64,000 nucleotides of DNA from PALSA-612 sp963776735 (GCA_963776735.1 CAVZNV010000018.1:62001-126000); one strand, 5' to 3'; positions 8,062 to 16,080 are shown, numbered from the stretch's first letter. Notes: generated by a model from the sequence alone, not told the origin. Numbers and translations are program-made.

Positions 8062-8765
8062 CGACCGTGGTCAGTCCCGGCGCCGAGGCCCGCGCCGGAG
8101 CGCTGGGCGCGCGCGCCGAGCGCGCACGAGACTGGCTCGCCGACCAGTTCGCGGCTCAGTTCTCGTTCGACCTCTTCGTCCTCGACGAGGACGAATGGGC
8201 CGATCACGCGGAGGTTCCGATCTACGCGATCCCCCACGCGCATCGGGACAGCGGCAAGATCGTCCTTGGTTCGCGGCCCGCGATGCTCTTCGACTCGGTG
8301 TGCACGCAGTTCTGGCCCGATTTCAGCCTGGAGTCGCGCGACGCGATGCACCGCGCCTACGGGGACCCGCCGCTGCTCGAAGCGTTCGCCGACCTGATCC
8401 TGGTCCACGAGCTCTTGCATCTCGTGCCGCGAGGGCAATCGCCGCCGAGGATGTGGTACGAGGAGCTGTTCGCCAATCTGGGCGCCGTCGGCTACCTGGC
8501 GAGCGAGGAGCCGGACGAGCTGCCGGTCTACATGACGTTCTGTCGCGCCGGCTGCGACGTCCCTCCCTCGCGGGTCGCCTGCTCGGCGCTCGTGGACATG
8601 GCGAGCAGCTTCGAGGCCGGAGGCTTTGCGAACTATGTCTGGTACCAGTGTCGGCTCATCGTCGCGGCCGAACGGCTCTGGAACGCTCACGGTGTCGAGG
8701 CGCTACAGGCGCTGCACGCAGGCGAAGTCGGCGTCGCCGCCGAGGTGGAGAGGAACTGGCCATGA
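8058..8765 (+). CDS. HExxH-motif putative zinc peptidase, unknown family
   Basis: This 235-aa soluble protein starts at ATG 8058, overlapping the aldehyde dehydrogenase stop by 4 bases. Its one recognisable feature is LVHELLHLV (H117-E118-L-L-H121), an HExxH zinc-metalloprotease motif, followed by MWYEELFANLGAVGYL, where a downstream Glu could be the third ligand as in gluzincin-like enzymes. There is no signal peptide or membrane helix. Four Cys residues occur (VCTQF, CRAGCDV, ACSAL). It is locked between two aldehyde dehydrogenase genes by overlaps on both sides, so it is co-translated with them. The link to aldehyde metabolism is unexplained. Peptidase activity is inferred from the motif alone. 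Confidence 0.7.
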   Translation: MTTVVSPGAEARAGALGARAERARDWLADQFAAQFSFDLFVLDEDEWADHAEVPIYAIPHAHRDSGKIVLGSRPAMLFDSVCTQFWPDFSLESRDAMHRAYGDPPLLEAFADLILVHELLHLVPRGQSPPRMWYEELFANLGAVGYLASEEPDELPVYMTFCRAGCDVPPSRVACSALVDMASSFEAGGFANYVWYQCRLIVAAERLWNAHGVEALQALHAGEVGVAAEVERNWP

Positions 8766-9577
8766 GCGAGCGGCTGCCCGTCAAGAAGACGTACAAGCTC
8801 TACATCGGAGGCGAGTTCCCGCGCTCCGAGTCGGGGCGCACCTTCGAGGTCGACGGCGCCAACGTCGCCCGCGCGTCGCGCAAGGACGTGCGGGACGCCG
8901 TCCGCGCCGCCCGGGCCGCGCAGGCCGGCTGGGCTGCGCGGACCGCGTACAACCGCGGCCAGGTCGTCTACCGCATGGCCGAGATGATGGAAGCGCGGCG
9001 CGACCTCCTCGCCGGGCTGTGCGACGGCACGGCCGAGGTCGACGCGGCGATCGACCGCACCGTCTGGTACGCGGGCTGGGCGGACAAGGTCGCGCAGGCA
9101 CTCGGGTCGTCGAACCCCGTCGCCGGGCCGTACTTCAACTTCACCGTGCCCGAGCCGACCGGCGTCGTCGCGATCCTCGCTCCCGAGACGCCGCCGCTGC
9201 TCGGCCTCGTCTCCCGCATCGCGCCGGCGATCGTCAGCGGGAACACCGTCGTCGCCGTCACGTCGGGCTCGCGCCCGCTCGCCGCGGTCGAGCTCGCCGA
9301 GGCGCTCGCCGCCTCCGATCTCCCCGGCGGCGTGGTCAACATCCTCACCGGCTCGAAGGACGAGCTCGCGCCCTGGCTCGCCGGGCACATGGACGTGAAC
9401 GCGATCGACATCGGGGTAGGCGACGGAGCCGGGGCGGACGGGCAGGCGGCGGAGCTCGAGCGCCTCGCGGCCGAGAACGTGAAGCGCGTCGTCCACGGCA
9501 CCGCCGACGGCCAGAGCCTCTGGGACGTCGCCGACTTCATGGAGTTGAAGACGGTCTGGCACCCGATCGGCCGATAG
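8762..9577 (+). CDS. Half-length aldehyde dehydrogenase-family protein without catalytic Cys
   Basis: This 271-aa protein aligns by motif with the N-terminal half of aldehyde dehydrogenases: YKLYIGGEFPRSESGRTF, the helix AAQAGWAARTAYNRGQVVYR, and ILAPETPPLLGLVSRIAPAI, which takes the place of the usual IPWNFP segment. It stops after VVNILTGSKDELAPWL. The general-base Glu region (ELGGK), the catalytic Cys and the C-terminal domain are absent. The frame is clean and ends in sequence of its own, so this looks like a stable short form and not a recent truncation. Such a protein cannot do normal ALDH chemistry. It may partner the full-length enzyme upstream as a regulatory or structural subunit. 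The start overlaps the preceding stop. Confidence 0.75.
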   Translation: MSERLPVKKTYKLYIGGEFPRSESGRTFEVDGANVARASRKDVRDAVRAARAAQAGWAARTAYNRGQVVYRMAEMMEARRDLLAGLCDGTAEVDAAIDRTVWYAGWADKVAQALGSSNPVAGPYFNFTVPEPTGVVAILAPETPPLLGLVSRIAPAIVSGNTVVAVTSGSRPLAAVELAEALAASDLPGGVVNILTGSKDELAPWLAGHMDVNAIDIGVGDGAGADGQAAELERLAAENVKRVVHGTADGQSLWDVADFMELKTVWHPIGR

Positions 9578-9590
9578 AGTCCGCTTCCAC

Positions 9591-10181
9591 GTGACCGGCT
9601 CGCGACGCCTGAGCCAGGCCCTGGCGGAGGGGGACGGGATCTCCCTCCTCGTGAACGTCGCCGACGCGGCTTCGGCCGCCGCGGCCGAGGAGCAGGGCGC
9701 GGAAGGGCTCGTCCTTCACGGTCCCGCGCCGGGCGTCCGCGACGCGACCGGGCTGCCGGTGCTGTTCCGCGGCGACTCGCCCGACGCGGCCCGGGCTGCC
9801 GGCGCCGACGCCTGGGTGCTGATCGCGGAGCACCATCACGACGAGGACGACGAGCTGGAGGAGCACTACGCACGCGCGCTCGGGCTCGGGCTCGAGTGCG
9901 TGATCGACGTGCGCGACGAGGAGGAGCTCGAGCTCGTGCTCGAGCGCGTCGACCCGGAGATCTTCCTGCTCTCCTCGCGCGAGGCCCACGACGAGGAGGA
10001 GGCGCTCGACCGCGTCCTCGAGCTGCTACCCGACGTACCGGCCGGGAAGCTTGCGATCGCCGAGCTGCCGGCGTCGACGCGGGAGGAGGTCGTGTCGTTG
10101 GAGCGGGCGGGCGTCGACGCGGTGCTCGTCGGCGAGGGAAACATCGCGCACCTCGTCGGTGGCCCAGCTCTCGGAGTCTGA
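9591..10181 (+). CDS. Degenerate TrpC-like beta/alpha-barrel protein
   Basis: This 196-aa protein has the layout of indole-3-glycerol-phosphate synthase (TrpC). AADAWVLIAEHH-like strands occur in the right places, ALGLGLECVIDVRDEEELELV resembles the TrpC stretch with the conserved HDEEEL-type motif, and LERAGVDAVLVGEGNIAH resembles the C-terminal AGVDAVLVGE segment. The catalytic LRKDF motif is replaced by LFRGDS, and the active-site Lys and Glu are not recognisable. It is also shorter than TrpC (~260 aa). I read it as a non-canonical barrel that has lost synthase activity. It starts at GTG 9591 with TAGAGT ten bases upstream, and its 3' end overlaps the next gene. The role is unknown. Confidence 0.55.
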   Translation: MTGSRRLSQALAEGDGISLLVNVADAASAAAAEEQGAEGLVLHGPAPGVRDATGLPVLFRGDSPDAARAAGADAWVLIAEHHHDEDDELEEHYARALGLGLECVIDVRDEEELELVLERVDPEIFLLSSREAHDEEEALDRVLELLPDVPAGKLAIAELPASTREEVVSLERAGVDAVLVGEGNIAHLVGGPALGV

Positions 10182-11616
10182 CCCGGCCGCGCCGCCTTCC
10201 GAGGGCAGCGCGTCTGACGTCTCGCCGTCGCGGCCCCGTCCGAAGAGCAACTGGGGCGGCCCGAAGACGGCGCTCGCGGCGCTGCTCGGGCTCGCGCTCG
10301 CTCTGCGCGTGGTCGGTCTCCAGTACGGCCTGCCGTTCGCGACGATCCTCGATCCCGACGAGCAGAGCATCGTGCCGCGCGCCTGGAAGATGGTGCACGG
10401 CTTCGGTCTCGACCCGCACTGGTTCGACTACCCGACGCTCGTCCTCTACCTGCTGGCGCCGTTCCAGGCGTGGAACGACTCGCCGTCGATCCTGACCGCG
10501 CGGATCGTGATCGTGGCGATGGGTCTCGCCGCCGTCGCAGCCGCCTGGTGGCTCGGAAAGGCCGCGTACGGGTTGCTCGCCGGGGTCGTCGGCGGCGCGT
10601 TCGTCGCCGTGCAGACGACGAGTGTGGCCTACTCCCACACGGCCGTCACCGACGTGCCGCTCGAGGCCGGCGTCGCCGCATCGCTGGCACTGATGGTCTC
10701 CGACCGGCTCTACTGGGCCGGCGCCGTGGCAGGGCTCGCAACGAGCGCGAAGTACCCCGGCGTCTTCCTGATCGTGCCGCTCGTCGTCGCCGGCTGGGGA
10801 CGGTGGCGCCATGTCGCGATCTCGATCGGGCTCGGCGCGCTGACCTTCCTGGCGACGAGCCCCTACGTGCTCGTCCACCCGCTTCAGGCATGGGCGGACG
10901 CGTCCCGCGTGCAGCGACTCGCGCGCGACGGCTGGCTCGGCTTCGAGCACGACAGCTTCGCGCTCTTCTCGTTCTCCGGCCGGTTCTGGCACACGCTTGG
11001 ACCGGCGATCCTGATCGGCCTCGCCGGAATCGTCGTGGCGCTGATCCAGCGGAAGAAGGCGGACCTGATCCTCGTTTCCTTCGTCGCCGTCTATTTCATC
11101 GACCTGCTGACGATCCGGGCGCACTTCGACCGCTACCTGCTGCCGCTCGTGCCGGTCGTCGGCGTCCTCGCCGGCCGGATGCGTCCGCTCGTGCCCGTGA
11201 CGCTGCTCCTGCTCGTCGTGCCGCTCACATACTCGATCCGCGACGACATGACGCTGACGAAGACGGACACGCGGGTCGTCGCGGCGCGCTGGATCGCGAG
11301 CCACCTGCCGGCCGGTTCGACGATCGCCGCCGAGTCGTCGACGCCTCCGCTCGCCGGCCTGCACGAGCTCCCACTGCTGCTCCCCGGACCGGGGCGGCCT
11401 TCCGACCCGAACCGCGACGTCGGTCGCCTCCGTAGTGAGAACGTGCGTTACGTCCTCGTCACCGGAGCGGTGGCCGATCGCGTTCTCGCCGCCGCCAAGG
11501 ACTATCCGCGCGAAGTGCGCTTCTACCAGCAACTACAGGCTCACGCGAGACGTCTCTACTATGTGAAAGCGCACGACGGCCTCGCCGGCCCCTGGGTCGC
11601 CGTCTACCGGCTGTGA
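10159..11616 (+). CDS. PMT/ArnT-type membrane glycosyltransferase
   Basis: This 485-aa polytopic membrane protein has a soluble N-terminus (about 35 residues), around 10 hydrophobic helices, and a C-terminal extracytoplasmic tail from about 385. The first loop holds ILDPDEQ, the acidic DxDE-like site expected of GT-C enzymes of the dolichyl-phosphate-mannose protein mannosyltransferase / ArnT group (PMT_2). SAKYPGVFLIVPL and RAHFDRYLLPLVPV are typical helices of that family. It would use a polyprenyl-phosphate sugar donor to modify an extracytoplasmic acceptor. GTG 10159 lies inside the end of the TrpC-like gene (23-bp overlap), and its stop overlaps the next start. Donor and acceptor are unknown. 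Confidence 0.8.
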   Translation: MAQLSESDPAAPPSEGSASDVSPSRPRPKSNWGGPKTALAALLGLALALRVVGLQYGLPFATILDPDEQSIVPRAWKMVHGFGLDPHWFDYPTLVLYLLAPFQAWNDSPSILTARIVIVAMGLAAVAAAWWLGKAAYGLLAGVVGGAFVAVQTTSVAYSHTAVTDVPLEAGVAASLALMVSDRLYWAGAVAGLATSAKYPGVFLIVPLVVAGWGRWRHVAISIGLGALTFLATSPYVLVHPLQAWADASRVQRLARDGWLGFEHDSFALFSFSGRFWHTLGPAILIGLAGIVVALIQRKKADLILVSFVAVYFIDLLTIRAHFDRYLLPLVPVVGVLAGRMRPLVPVTLLLLVVPLTYSIRDDMTLTKTDTRVVAARWIASHLPAGSTIAAESSTPPLAGLHELPLLLPGPGRPSDPNRDVGRLRSENVRYVLVTGAVADRVLAAAKDYPREVRFYQQLQAHARRLYYVKAHDGLAGPWVAVYRL

Positions 11617-12275
11617 TGAAGAAGCTGACCCTCGCATCGCTTCCACTCCTCGGCGTCATCGCCTTGATCGCCTCTGGCTGTGGCGGCGATTCGGCCTCGA
11701 GCTCGAAGGCGGCCCTCGCCAAGCCGACAACGCCGACCTGCCCGGCGGCGTGGAAGCCCGGCTGGCAGAAGCTCGCGAATCGGGTCGGCGCACCTGTCTA
11801 CTGCCCCTCCTGGGTGCCCTCGCCGCTGACCGGGAAGATCACCGCCGGCGTGTCGTACTACGGCGGCGGCGGCCCGGCCGTCTCCGTGTCGCCCGACCAC
11901 AGCTACCTCGTCAGCATGGCCTGGCAGGAGCCGGGAACGGGAGAGGTGCACGTCAACTTCCGCGGCTACCCCGGCCGGACGAAGGTGCCGACCTGCATCT
12001 CGCAGGACTACAACAACGGCAAGCTGACGAGCACGAAGGTGCCCTGCTTCGCCGACTCTCGCGGGACGGTCAGCGAGCGCGGCATCAAAGCGACCGTCTA
12101 CACGGTCAACCAGGACGCCGACCTGTGGCACGTCCTCTACGCCTGGCACTACCGCGGCGGGCTCTACACCCTCAGCGAGCACCTCGCCGCACCGCTCACC
12201 TACGCGATGGTGATCAGGAACCTGCACCACATGCTGCGAGGGCTCGTCGTCGTGCAGCCGGCCGCCGCGACCTGA
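11613..12275 (+). CDS. Predicted secreted lipoprotein, function unknown
   Basis: A 220-aa protein with an N-terminal MKKLTLASL signal and lipobox IASGC followed by GGDSASSSK, so it is likely anchored on the outer face of the membrane. The mature part has four further Cys (TCPAAW, YCPSW, TCISQDY, PCFAD), suggesting two disulfides. Aromatic-rich strands (YGGGGPAVSVSPDHSYLVSM, WHVLYAWHYRGG) suggest a small beta fold. It starts at GTG 11613 or ATG 11616, both overlapping the glycosyltransferase stop. Its last base touches the next start, so it is part of the same export-directed operon. I recognise no family. Confidence 0.75.
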   Translation: MMKKLTLASLPLLGVIALIASGCGGDSASSSKAALAKPTTPTCPAAWKPGWQKLANRVGAPVYCPSWVPSPLTGKITAGVSYYGGGGPAVSVSPDHSYLVSMAWQEPGTGEVHVNFRGYPGRTKVPTCISQDYNNGKLTSTKVPCFADSRGTVSERGIKATVYTVNQDADLWHVLYAWHYRGGLYTLSEHLAAPLTYAMVIRNLHHMLRGLVVVQPAAAT

Positions 12276-13687
12276 TGGGCTTGACCAGGAAGCAGCTCGT
12301 GGCCAGGGCGGGCGCCGGGGCGCTCGGCGCAGCGGGCATCTACGGCCTCGTCGACAGGATCGCGCCGTCGCCGGCGCGCGCGGCCGTCCACGGGCCGCTG
12401 CCGCCCGAGCAGCACGTTCTTCAGGGCGTGCCGGTGATCCACGACAACGGCGTCGACGTCCTCGTTCCCCCGCGTCACCACCAGCTTGTGACGCTGCGGT
12501 TGCATACGGGGACGAGCAGGAAGAAGCTCGCTGCCGCGCGGGCGACGCTCGAGCACGAGCTCGCCTCGCTCGAGGCGGAGCACGCGCCGACGCCGGCAGG
12601 GCTCGGAGTCACGGTCGCGTGGGGACTGCCGTACTTCCGGCATTACGTCGGGAAGCCCGCGGCCGCGTATCTCCCCGTCGACGTGCGCGCGTCGAAGGCG
12701 AAGGGGCGGCGCGTCGGCGTGCTCCTCGACGCCGTGCGCTTTCCGAGCGATCCGTCCGCGACGATCCTGGAGCAGAACGACGCCGTGCTCCTGCTGCGCT
12801 CCGACTCGCTGGCGACGATCCAGGGCGCGTCGCAGCGCGTCGTTCGCGACCTCGACTTCTGGAAGCCGGTCAGCATCCGGCGTGGCTTCGTCGGAGGCGG
12901 CTTCGGCGGCGGAACGGGGCTGCCGAAGCGGATGGCGACGGCCGGGGGCGTGCCGGGTGCCCAGTTCATCCCCGCGTCGTCGGAGCTCTTCCTCGGCTTC
13001 ACGTCGACGCAGAAGGCGAACCTGGGGCCGATGCGGATCGCGAACCTCGAGACGCTCGGCTACTCGGACGGCGGGCCGCACGGCTACTTCCGCCGGGGGA
13101 CGCACATGCACGTCTCGCACATCTTCGAGGATCTGCTGCAGTGGTACGCCCTGTTCAGCCATTCCGAGCGTGTGGCGACGGTGTTCCGGCCGACGATCAC
13201 TGCCCCTTCGGGCACGCTGACGGTGCCCCAGGGACCGAAAGACGTCGCGACGACGCAGGACAACCTCCGCGACTACCGCCGCTACCACGCGATCGGGCAC
13301 AGCGCTTCGATCCAGACGACGTCGCGGCTGCTCGCGGACGTCAGGGGGCGCGACGGGACGCTGTACCCGAAGGGGACGGCCGTGCCGCAGCGGGCCGACT
13401 TCAACACGCTCGACAACCCGTTCTTCTGGAGCGCCCATCCGGAGGTGGACGGGATGACGACGGGTGCGGCGGCCGGCGTGCACTTCGTCGTCTTCAACCC
13501 GACGAGCGACGACTTCCACCGGAACCGCCTGGCGATGGACGGCGTCATGCCCGACGGAACGAAGGTGCCGCTCAGCCCGAACTCGCGCGGCCAGGGGATC
13601 AACGCGGTGCTGAAGACGACGCACCGCCAGAACTTCCTCGTGCCGCCGCGCCGGCACCGGTCGTTCCCGCTCGTCGAGTTTCTGTGA
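12275..13687 (+). CDS. Exported DyP-like (dimeric alpha/beta barrel) family protein
   Basis: This 470-aa protein has an N-terminal signal (LTRKQLVARAGAGALGAAG) that resembles a Tat leader but has a single arginine, not a strict RR pair. The body resembles the DyP/deferrochelatase-like dimeric alpha-beta barrel group (DUF7405-type): paired halves with WGLPYFRHYV, GVLLDAVRFPSDP, ILEQNDAVLLLRSDS and a His-rich C-terminal half (HMHVSHIFEDLLQWY). I do not see the canonical GxxDG heme-peroxidase motif, so heme peroxidase activity should not be assumed. It follows the lipoprotein gene and its stop abuts the methyltransferase start (GTGA at 13684). Family placement is moderate and the function open. 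Confidence 0.5.
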   Translation: MGLTRKQLVARAGAGALGAAGIYGLVDRIAPSPARAAVHGPLPPEQHVLQGVPVIHDNGVDVLVPPRHHQLVTLRLHTGTSRKKLAAARATLEHELASLEAEHAPTPAGLGVTVAWGLPYFRHYVGKPAAAYLPVDVRASKAKGRRVGVLLDAVRFPSDPSATILEQNDAVLLLRSDSLATIQGASQRVVRDLDFWKPVSIRRGFVGGGFGGGTGLPKRMATAGGVPGAQFIPASSELFLGFTSTQKANLGPMRIANLETLGYSDGGPHGYFRRGTHMHVSHIFEDLLQWYALFSHSERVATVFRPTITAPSGTLTVPQGPKDVATTQDNLRDYRRYHAIGHSASIQTTSRLLADVRGRDGTLYPKGTAVPQRADFNTLDNPFFWSAHPEVDGMTTGAAAGVHFVVFNPTSDDFHRNRLAMDGVMPDGTKVPLSPNSRGQGINAVLKTTHRQNFLVPPRRHRSFPLVEFL

Positions 13688-14163
13688 CGGACGGCGGTTC
13701 GTCGCTGCCGGCGGTGCAGGCGCTGCTGCGCGTGCTGGCGTCGGGGCGCAGGGTCGCCGAGCTCGGGACCGCGTTCGGCGAGGGTGCCGCGGCGATGGCG
13801 GAGACGGCGCGCGAGCTCGTCACGGTGGAGGTCGATCCGGAGCGCGTCGCCGTCGCCCGGTCGCGGCTGGCCGGGCTCGGGAACGTCGAGCTGCTGGAGG
13901 GCGACTGGCGCGAGCTGCTGCCGCCGCGAGCGCCGTTCGAGCTCGTGTTCGCGGACGGCGGGCTGCGCTCGCGCGACGACTACGAGGCGCTGCTGGCGCT
14001 CGTGGCTTCCGGCGGGCTGATCGTCAAGGACGACCTGACGCCCGGCCGGCCGGTCGAGGGCGACCCGGTGCGCGAGTTCCTGCTCCGGGACGAGCGCCTC
14101 GCCGGCGTGGAGCTCTTGACCACGTCGGCCACGGCCGCAATCGTCGCCGCCAGGCTGTCCTGA
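13684..14163 (+). CDS. SAM-dependent O-methyltransferase-like protein
   Basis: This 159-aa Rossmann-fold methyltransferase is short. VAELGTAFGEGAAAMAE is the SAM-binding glycine loop, LVTVEVDPERVAVARSRL ends strand 2 with the acidic ribose ligand, VELLEGDWRELL is motif II, and PFELVFADGG is motif III. This is the order found in catechol-type O-methyltransferases, with the lid regions shortened. GTG 13684 overlaps the stop of the preceding gene, so it is the last gene of the operon that began with deoC. The methyl acceptor cannot be inferred. A repeat element starts 55 bases after its stop. Confidence 0.75.
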   Translation: MTDGGSSLPAVQALLRVLASGRRVAELGTAFGEGAAAMAETARELVTVEVDPERVAVARSRLAGLGNVELLEGDWRELLPPRAPFELVFADGGLRSRDDYEALLALVASGGLIVKDDLTPGRPVEGDPVREFLLRDERLAGVELLTTSATAAIVAARLS

Positions 14164-14217
14164 TCGCCCACACCGGACCTGTCTTCGGACACGTCCGTCG
14201 CAGCCAGCGCCGAACGG

Positions 14218-14386
14218 CGGTGTCAGACACCGAATTTGTCAACCGAAATGGGTGACGAAAGTGTGACTTTTTGTCCACAGCGATTTCGCCTGCTCAAGCG
14301 AGGATTCCGAGCCGAGGCGGACACGTTCGCACCGCCCGGCCCGGACATTGTCTCGCCCGTGCCTGCGGACGGCGTGTCTGACACCG
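14218..14386 (+). repeat. 169-bp REP-doublet (REPIN/MITE-like) element, copy 2
   Basis: CGGTGTCAGACACCG at 14218-14232 and GTGTCTGACACC at 14374-14385 bound a spacer containing GAATTTGTCAA and GTGACTTTTTGTCCACA, the same ordered blocks as the inverted copy at 401-570. The outer flank AACGGCGG is also shared. The middle ~80 bases are diverged between copies. Lengths differ by one base. The element fills most of the 252-base gap between two convergent genes. Confidence 0.8.
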
Positions 14387-14415
14387 GTGTCCGAGCGGCC
14401 GTCCGAACGTGACGG

Positions 14416-15276
14416 TTACTGCGCCCGCAGGAGGGGACGCGTCAGGCAGGTCGGGCCGCCGTCGCCTTTGGACAGCTCCTCGCCTGCGTAGACCGTCACA
14501 CCGACGCCCGCGCGTTCGAGCCGGCGCCTCGTCTCGACGTTGCGCGCGAGCATGAGCGCGCGGCGCGGCCCGAGGGCCAGCACGTTCGGTCCCATCGACC
14601 CGAACTCCTCGTCCGGCACCTCGACGAGCTCGACGCCGCGCTCGCCGAGGAGCTGCACGAGGCCGACCGGCATCAGCGGCAGATAGGCGACGGCGAGGTC
14701 GCGGTCGATCGGGCTGAACAGCGACAGGAGGTGCATCACCTCGCGCGGCCCGTGGAAGTGCGGCAGGTCGAACGCGAACGGCTCGAGCCGGAGCGCACGC
14801 CCGAGCGCGCGAATCCCGTCGGCGTTCGTGCGATAGCCGCGCCCGACGAGGAACGTCTGCTCGTCGAGCCAGGCCGTGTCGCCGCCCTCGGCGAACGCGG
14901 GCGCTTCGAGCCGCGCGGCAATCGGCACGCCCGCCACGGCCAGGTCGGCCTCCATCGCATCCACCTCGGCCGCCCGCTCCGGCTTGCCCGGCCGCAGCAG
15001 CACGGCTCCCGAGTCTCCGACGATTGCCGGATCGAACGTGTAGATCGCGTCGAGCGTCGTGGGAGCGGCGGTCACGACCTCGGCGCCGGCCTCCTCGAGC
15101 GCGAGACAGAACCGCTCGTGCTCGTCCGCCAGCCGGGCCGCGTCGGGCTCGGCCCGCCAGCCATAGCGCTGCCAGTCGGACGTGTCGGCCGGCGGCCGCC
15201 GCACGAGAACGCGCCGGAGCGGCTCGACCATCGTCTGCCCGCCGTACGACCGCCCGGCCGCGACTGCCTCGGTCAT
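14416..15276 (-). CDS. Dimethylarginine dimethylaminohydrolase / amidinotransferase-like enzyme
   Basis: This 286-aa protein belongs to the guanidino-group-modifying superfamily. The nucleophilic Cys is C277 in GGPTCLTRP at the C-terminus, EGGDTAWLDEQTFLVGRGYRTN is the acidic substrate-binding segment, and EVMHLLSLFSPID is the region of the catalytic His. It would hydrolyse a guanidino compound such as N-dimethylarginine to citrulline plus an amine, although related enzymes use arginine or other substrates. ATG 15276 is chosen because TACGAT lies 6 bases upstream. An internal ATG (MVEPLRRVLV) is an alternative. It is divergent from the PH-like gene, and the two -10 boxes are only 15 bases apart. 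Confidence 0.82.
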   Translation of the reverse strand: MTEAVAAGRSYGGQTMVEPLRRVLVRRPPADTSDWQRYGWRAEPDAARLADEHERFCLALEEAGAEVVTAAPTTLDAIYTFDPAIVGDSGAVLLRPGKPERAAEVDAMEADLAVAGVPIAARLEAPAFAEGGDTAWLDEQTFLVGRGYRTNADGIRALGRALRLEPFAFDLPHFHGPREVMHLLSLFSPIDRDLAVAYLPLMPVGLVQLLGERGVELVEVPDEEFGSMGPNVLALGPRRALMLARNVETRRRLERAGVGVTVYAGEELSKGDGGPTCLTRPLLRAQ

Positions 15277-15282
15277 GCCGGA

Positions 15283-15288
15283 ATCGTA
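15283..15288 (-). promoter_or_regulatory. -10 box of the DDAH-like gene
   Basis: On the minus strand TACGAT is followed by six bases (TCCGGC) and then ATG 15276. It lies back to back with the -10 of the divergent gene at 15304-15309. Confidence 0.55.
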
Positions 15289-15303
15289 GACCGGCGAGCC
15301 TGC

Positions 15304-15309
15304 TACAAC
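15304..15309 (+). promoter_or_regulatory. -10 box of the divergent PH-like gene
   Basis: TACAAC is followed by six bases (GCGGTC) and GTG 15316, again the leaderless spacing. The last base is not the preferred T, so confidence is modest. Confidence 0.4.
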
Positions 15310-15315
15310 GCGGTC

Positions 15316-15675
15316 GTGGCCCGTCTGGTGGTGGAGGGAAGCGACCTCGTCGTCCGCCTTTCACTGCTGGAGAAGCTCGGCGCTCTGGCCGGCCACAACC
15401 CGCGCGTGCGGCTCGAAGCAGTCCAGATCGCCCGCGTCTCCGAGGATCCGTGGCGTGACCTGCGCGGCCTGCGGGCGCCCGGCACCGGGTTCCCGGGCGT
15501 GATCATGCTCGGCACGACCCGCGCCAGAGGCGTACACGACTTCGCCGCGGTCTACGGGCACCGCCGCGGCGTCGTCGTCGAGCTGAAGGACAGGCGCTGG
15601 ACGCGCTTCGTGATCTCGTGCCGCGACGACGCCCCGGAGGACGTCGTCGCGGCGATCAGCGGCCGGGCGGGGTGA
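15316..15675 (+). CDS. Small PH-like domain protein, function unknown
   Basis: This 119-aa protein is predominantly beta: LVVEGSDLVVRLSLLEKLGAL, VRLEAVQIARVSEDPW, IMLGTTRARGVHDFAAVYG and GVVVELKDRRWTRFVISC. The strand order, the LEAV..V..V region and the terminal RFVISCRDDAPEDVVAAI helix resemble bacterial PH-like proteins of about 120 aa found across actinobacteria. It has no signal peptide or membrane helix. GTG 15316 is favoured because a -10-like box sits 6 bases upstream. It is divergent from the DDAH-like gene and convergent with the 84-aa gene that follows. I cannot give a function. Confidence 0.65.
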   Translation: MARLVVEGSDLVVRLSLLEKLGALAGHNPRVRLEAVQIARVSEDPWRDLRGLRAPGTGFPGVIMLGTTRARGVHDFAAVYGHRRGVVVELKDRRWTRFVISCRDDAPEDVVAAISGRAG

Positions 15676-15678
15676 GGA

Positions 15679-15933
15679 TCACGCGGCGAGCGACTCCTGC
15701 CAGGGGTCGACCGCGTGGGTGGGGAGATAGGCGTAGGGGTGATAGAAGGCGTCGAGCGCGTCCTCGGGCGGGATCCGCAGCTCGAACTCGACCCCGGTGG
15801 TGACCTCCACGAGGCGCAGCGCGATCGAGTTGTCGACGCGCCGCCAGAGGAGCGACACCTCGATGCCGGTTCCGGTGCGATGGGCGAGCTCTCGCACCAA
15901 TGGCCTGGTTCGTGCCTGCGTGCCTGCTGTCAT
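15679..15933 (-). CDS. Conserved-looking 84-aa hypothetical protein
   Basis: A small soluble protein, MTAGTQARTRPLVRELAHRT..., with a predicted beta core (GIEVSLLWRRVDNSIALRLVEV) ending in FELRIPPEDALDAFYHPYAYLP. It has its own Shine-Dalgarno sequence (AGGAGG about 8 bases upstream of the ATG at 15933), unlike the leaderless genes around it, which supports the start. No catalytic motif is visible. Its stop is 4 bases from the stop of the convergent PH-like gene. Confidence 0.6.
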   Translation of the reverse strand: MTAGTQARTRPLVRELAHRTGTGIEVSLLWRRVDNSIALRLVEVTTGVEFELRIPPEDALDAFYHPYAYLPTHAVDPWQESLAA

Positions 15934-16054
15934 CGCCGTTGCCTCCTAGTGCGCCAGGGTGGGGGGAATTCCTTTGCCTATGAAGACGATCCGCGTGTAA
16001 GAGCGGATGTAGAACGGCGTGAAGGCTCCGTTACCCCTGTATTGCGTTTGTGTT

Positions 16055-16072
16055 GAGACGCACGCGCGTCTC
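16055..16072 (-). terminator. Hairpin downstream of the 128-aa membrane protein gene
   Basis: GAGACGC (16055-16061) pairs with GCGTCTC (16066-16072) across a 4-base loop. It lies 9 bases beyond the stop of the minus-strand gene ending at 16081. The following bases on the minus strand are A/C-rich, with no clear U run. Confidence 0.4.
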
Positions 16073-16080
16073 GGGGCGCA

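Noticed and set aside
14164..14416. A small gene or intrinsic terminator between the methyltransferase and DDAH-like genes
   Set aside because: The gap is almost entirely the repeat element, and the short frames in it have no start signals.
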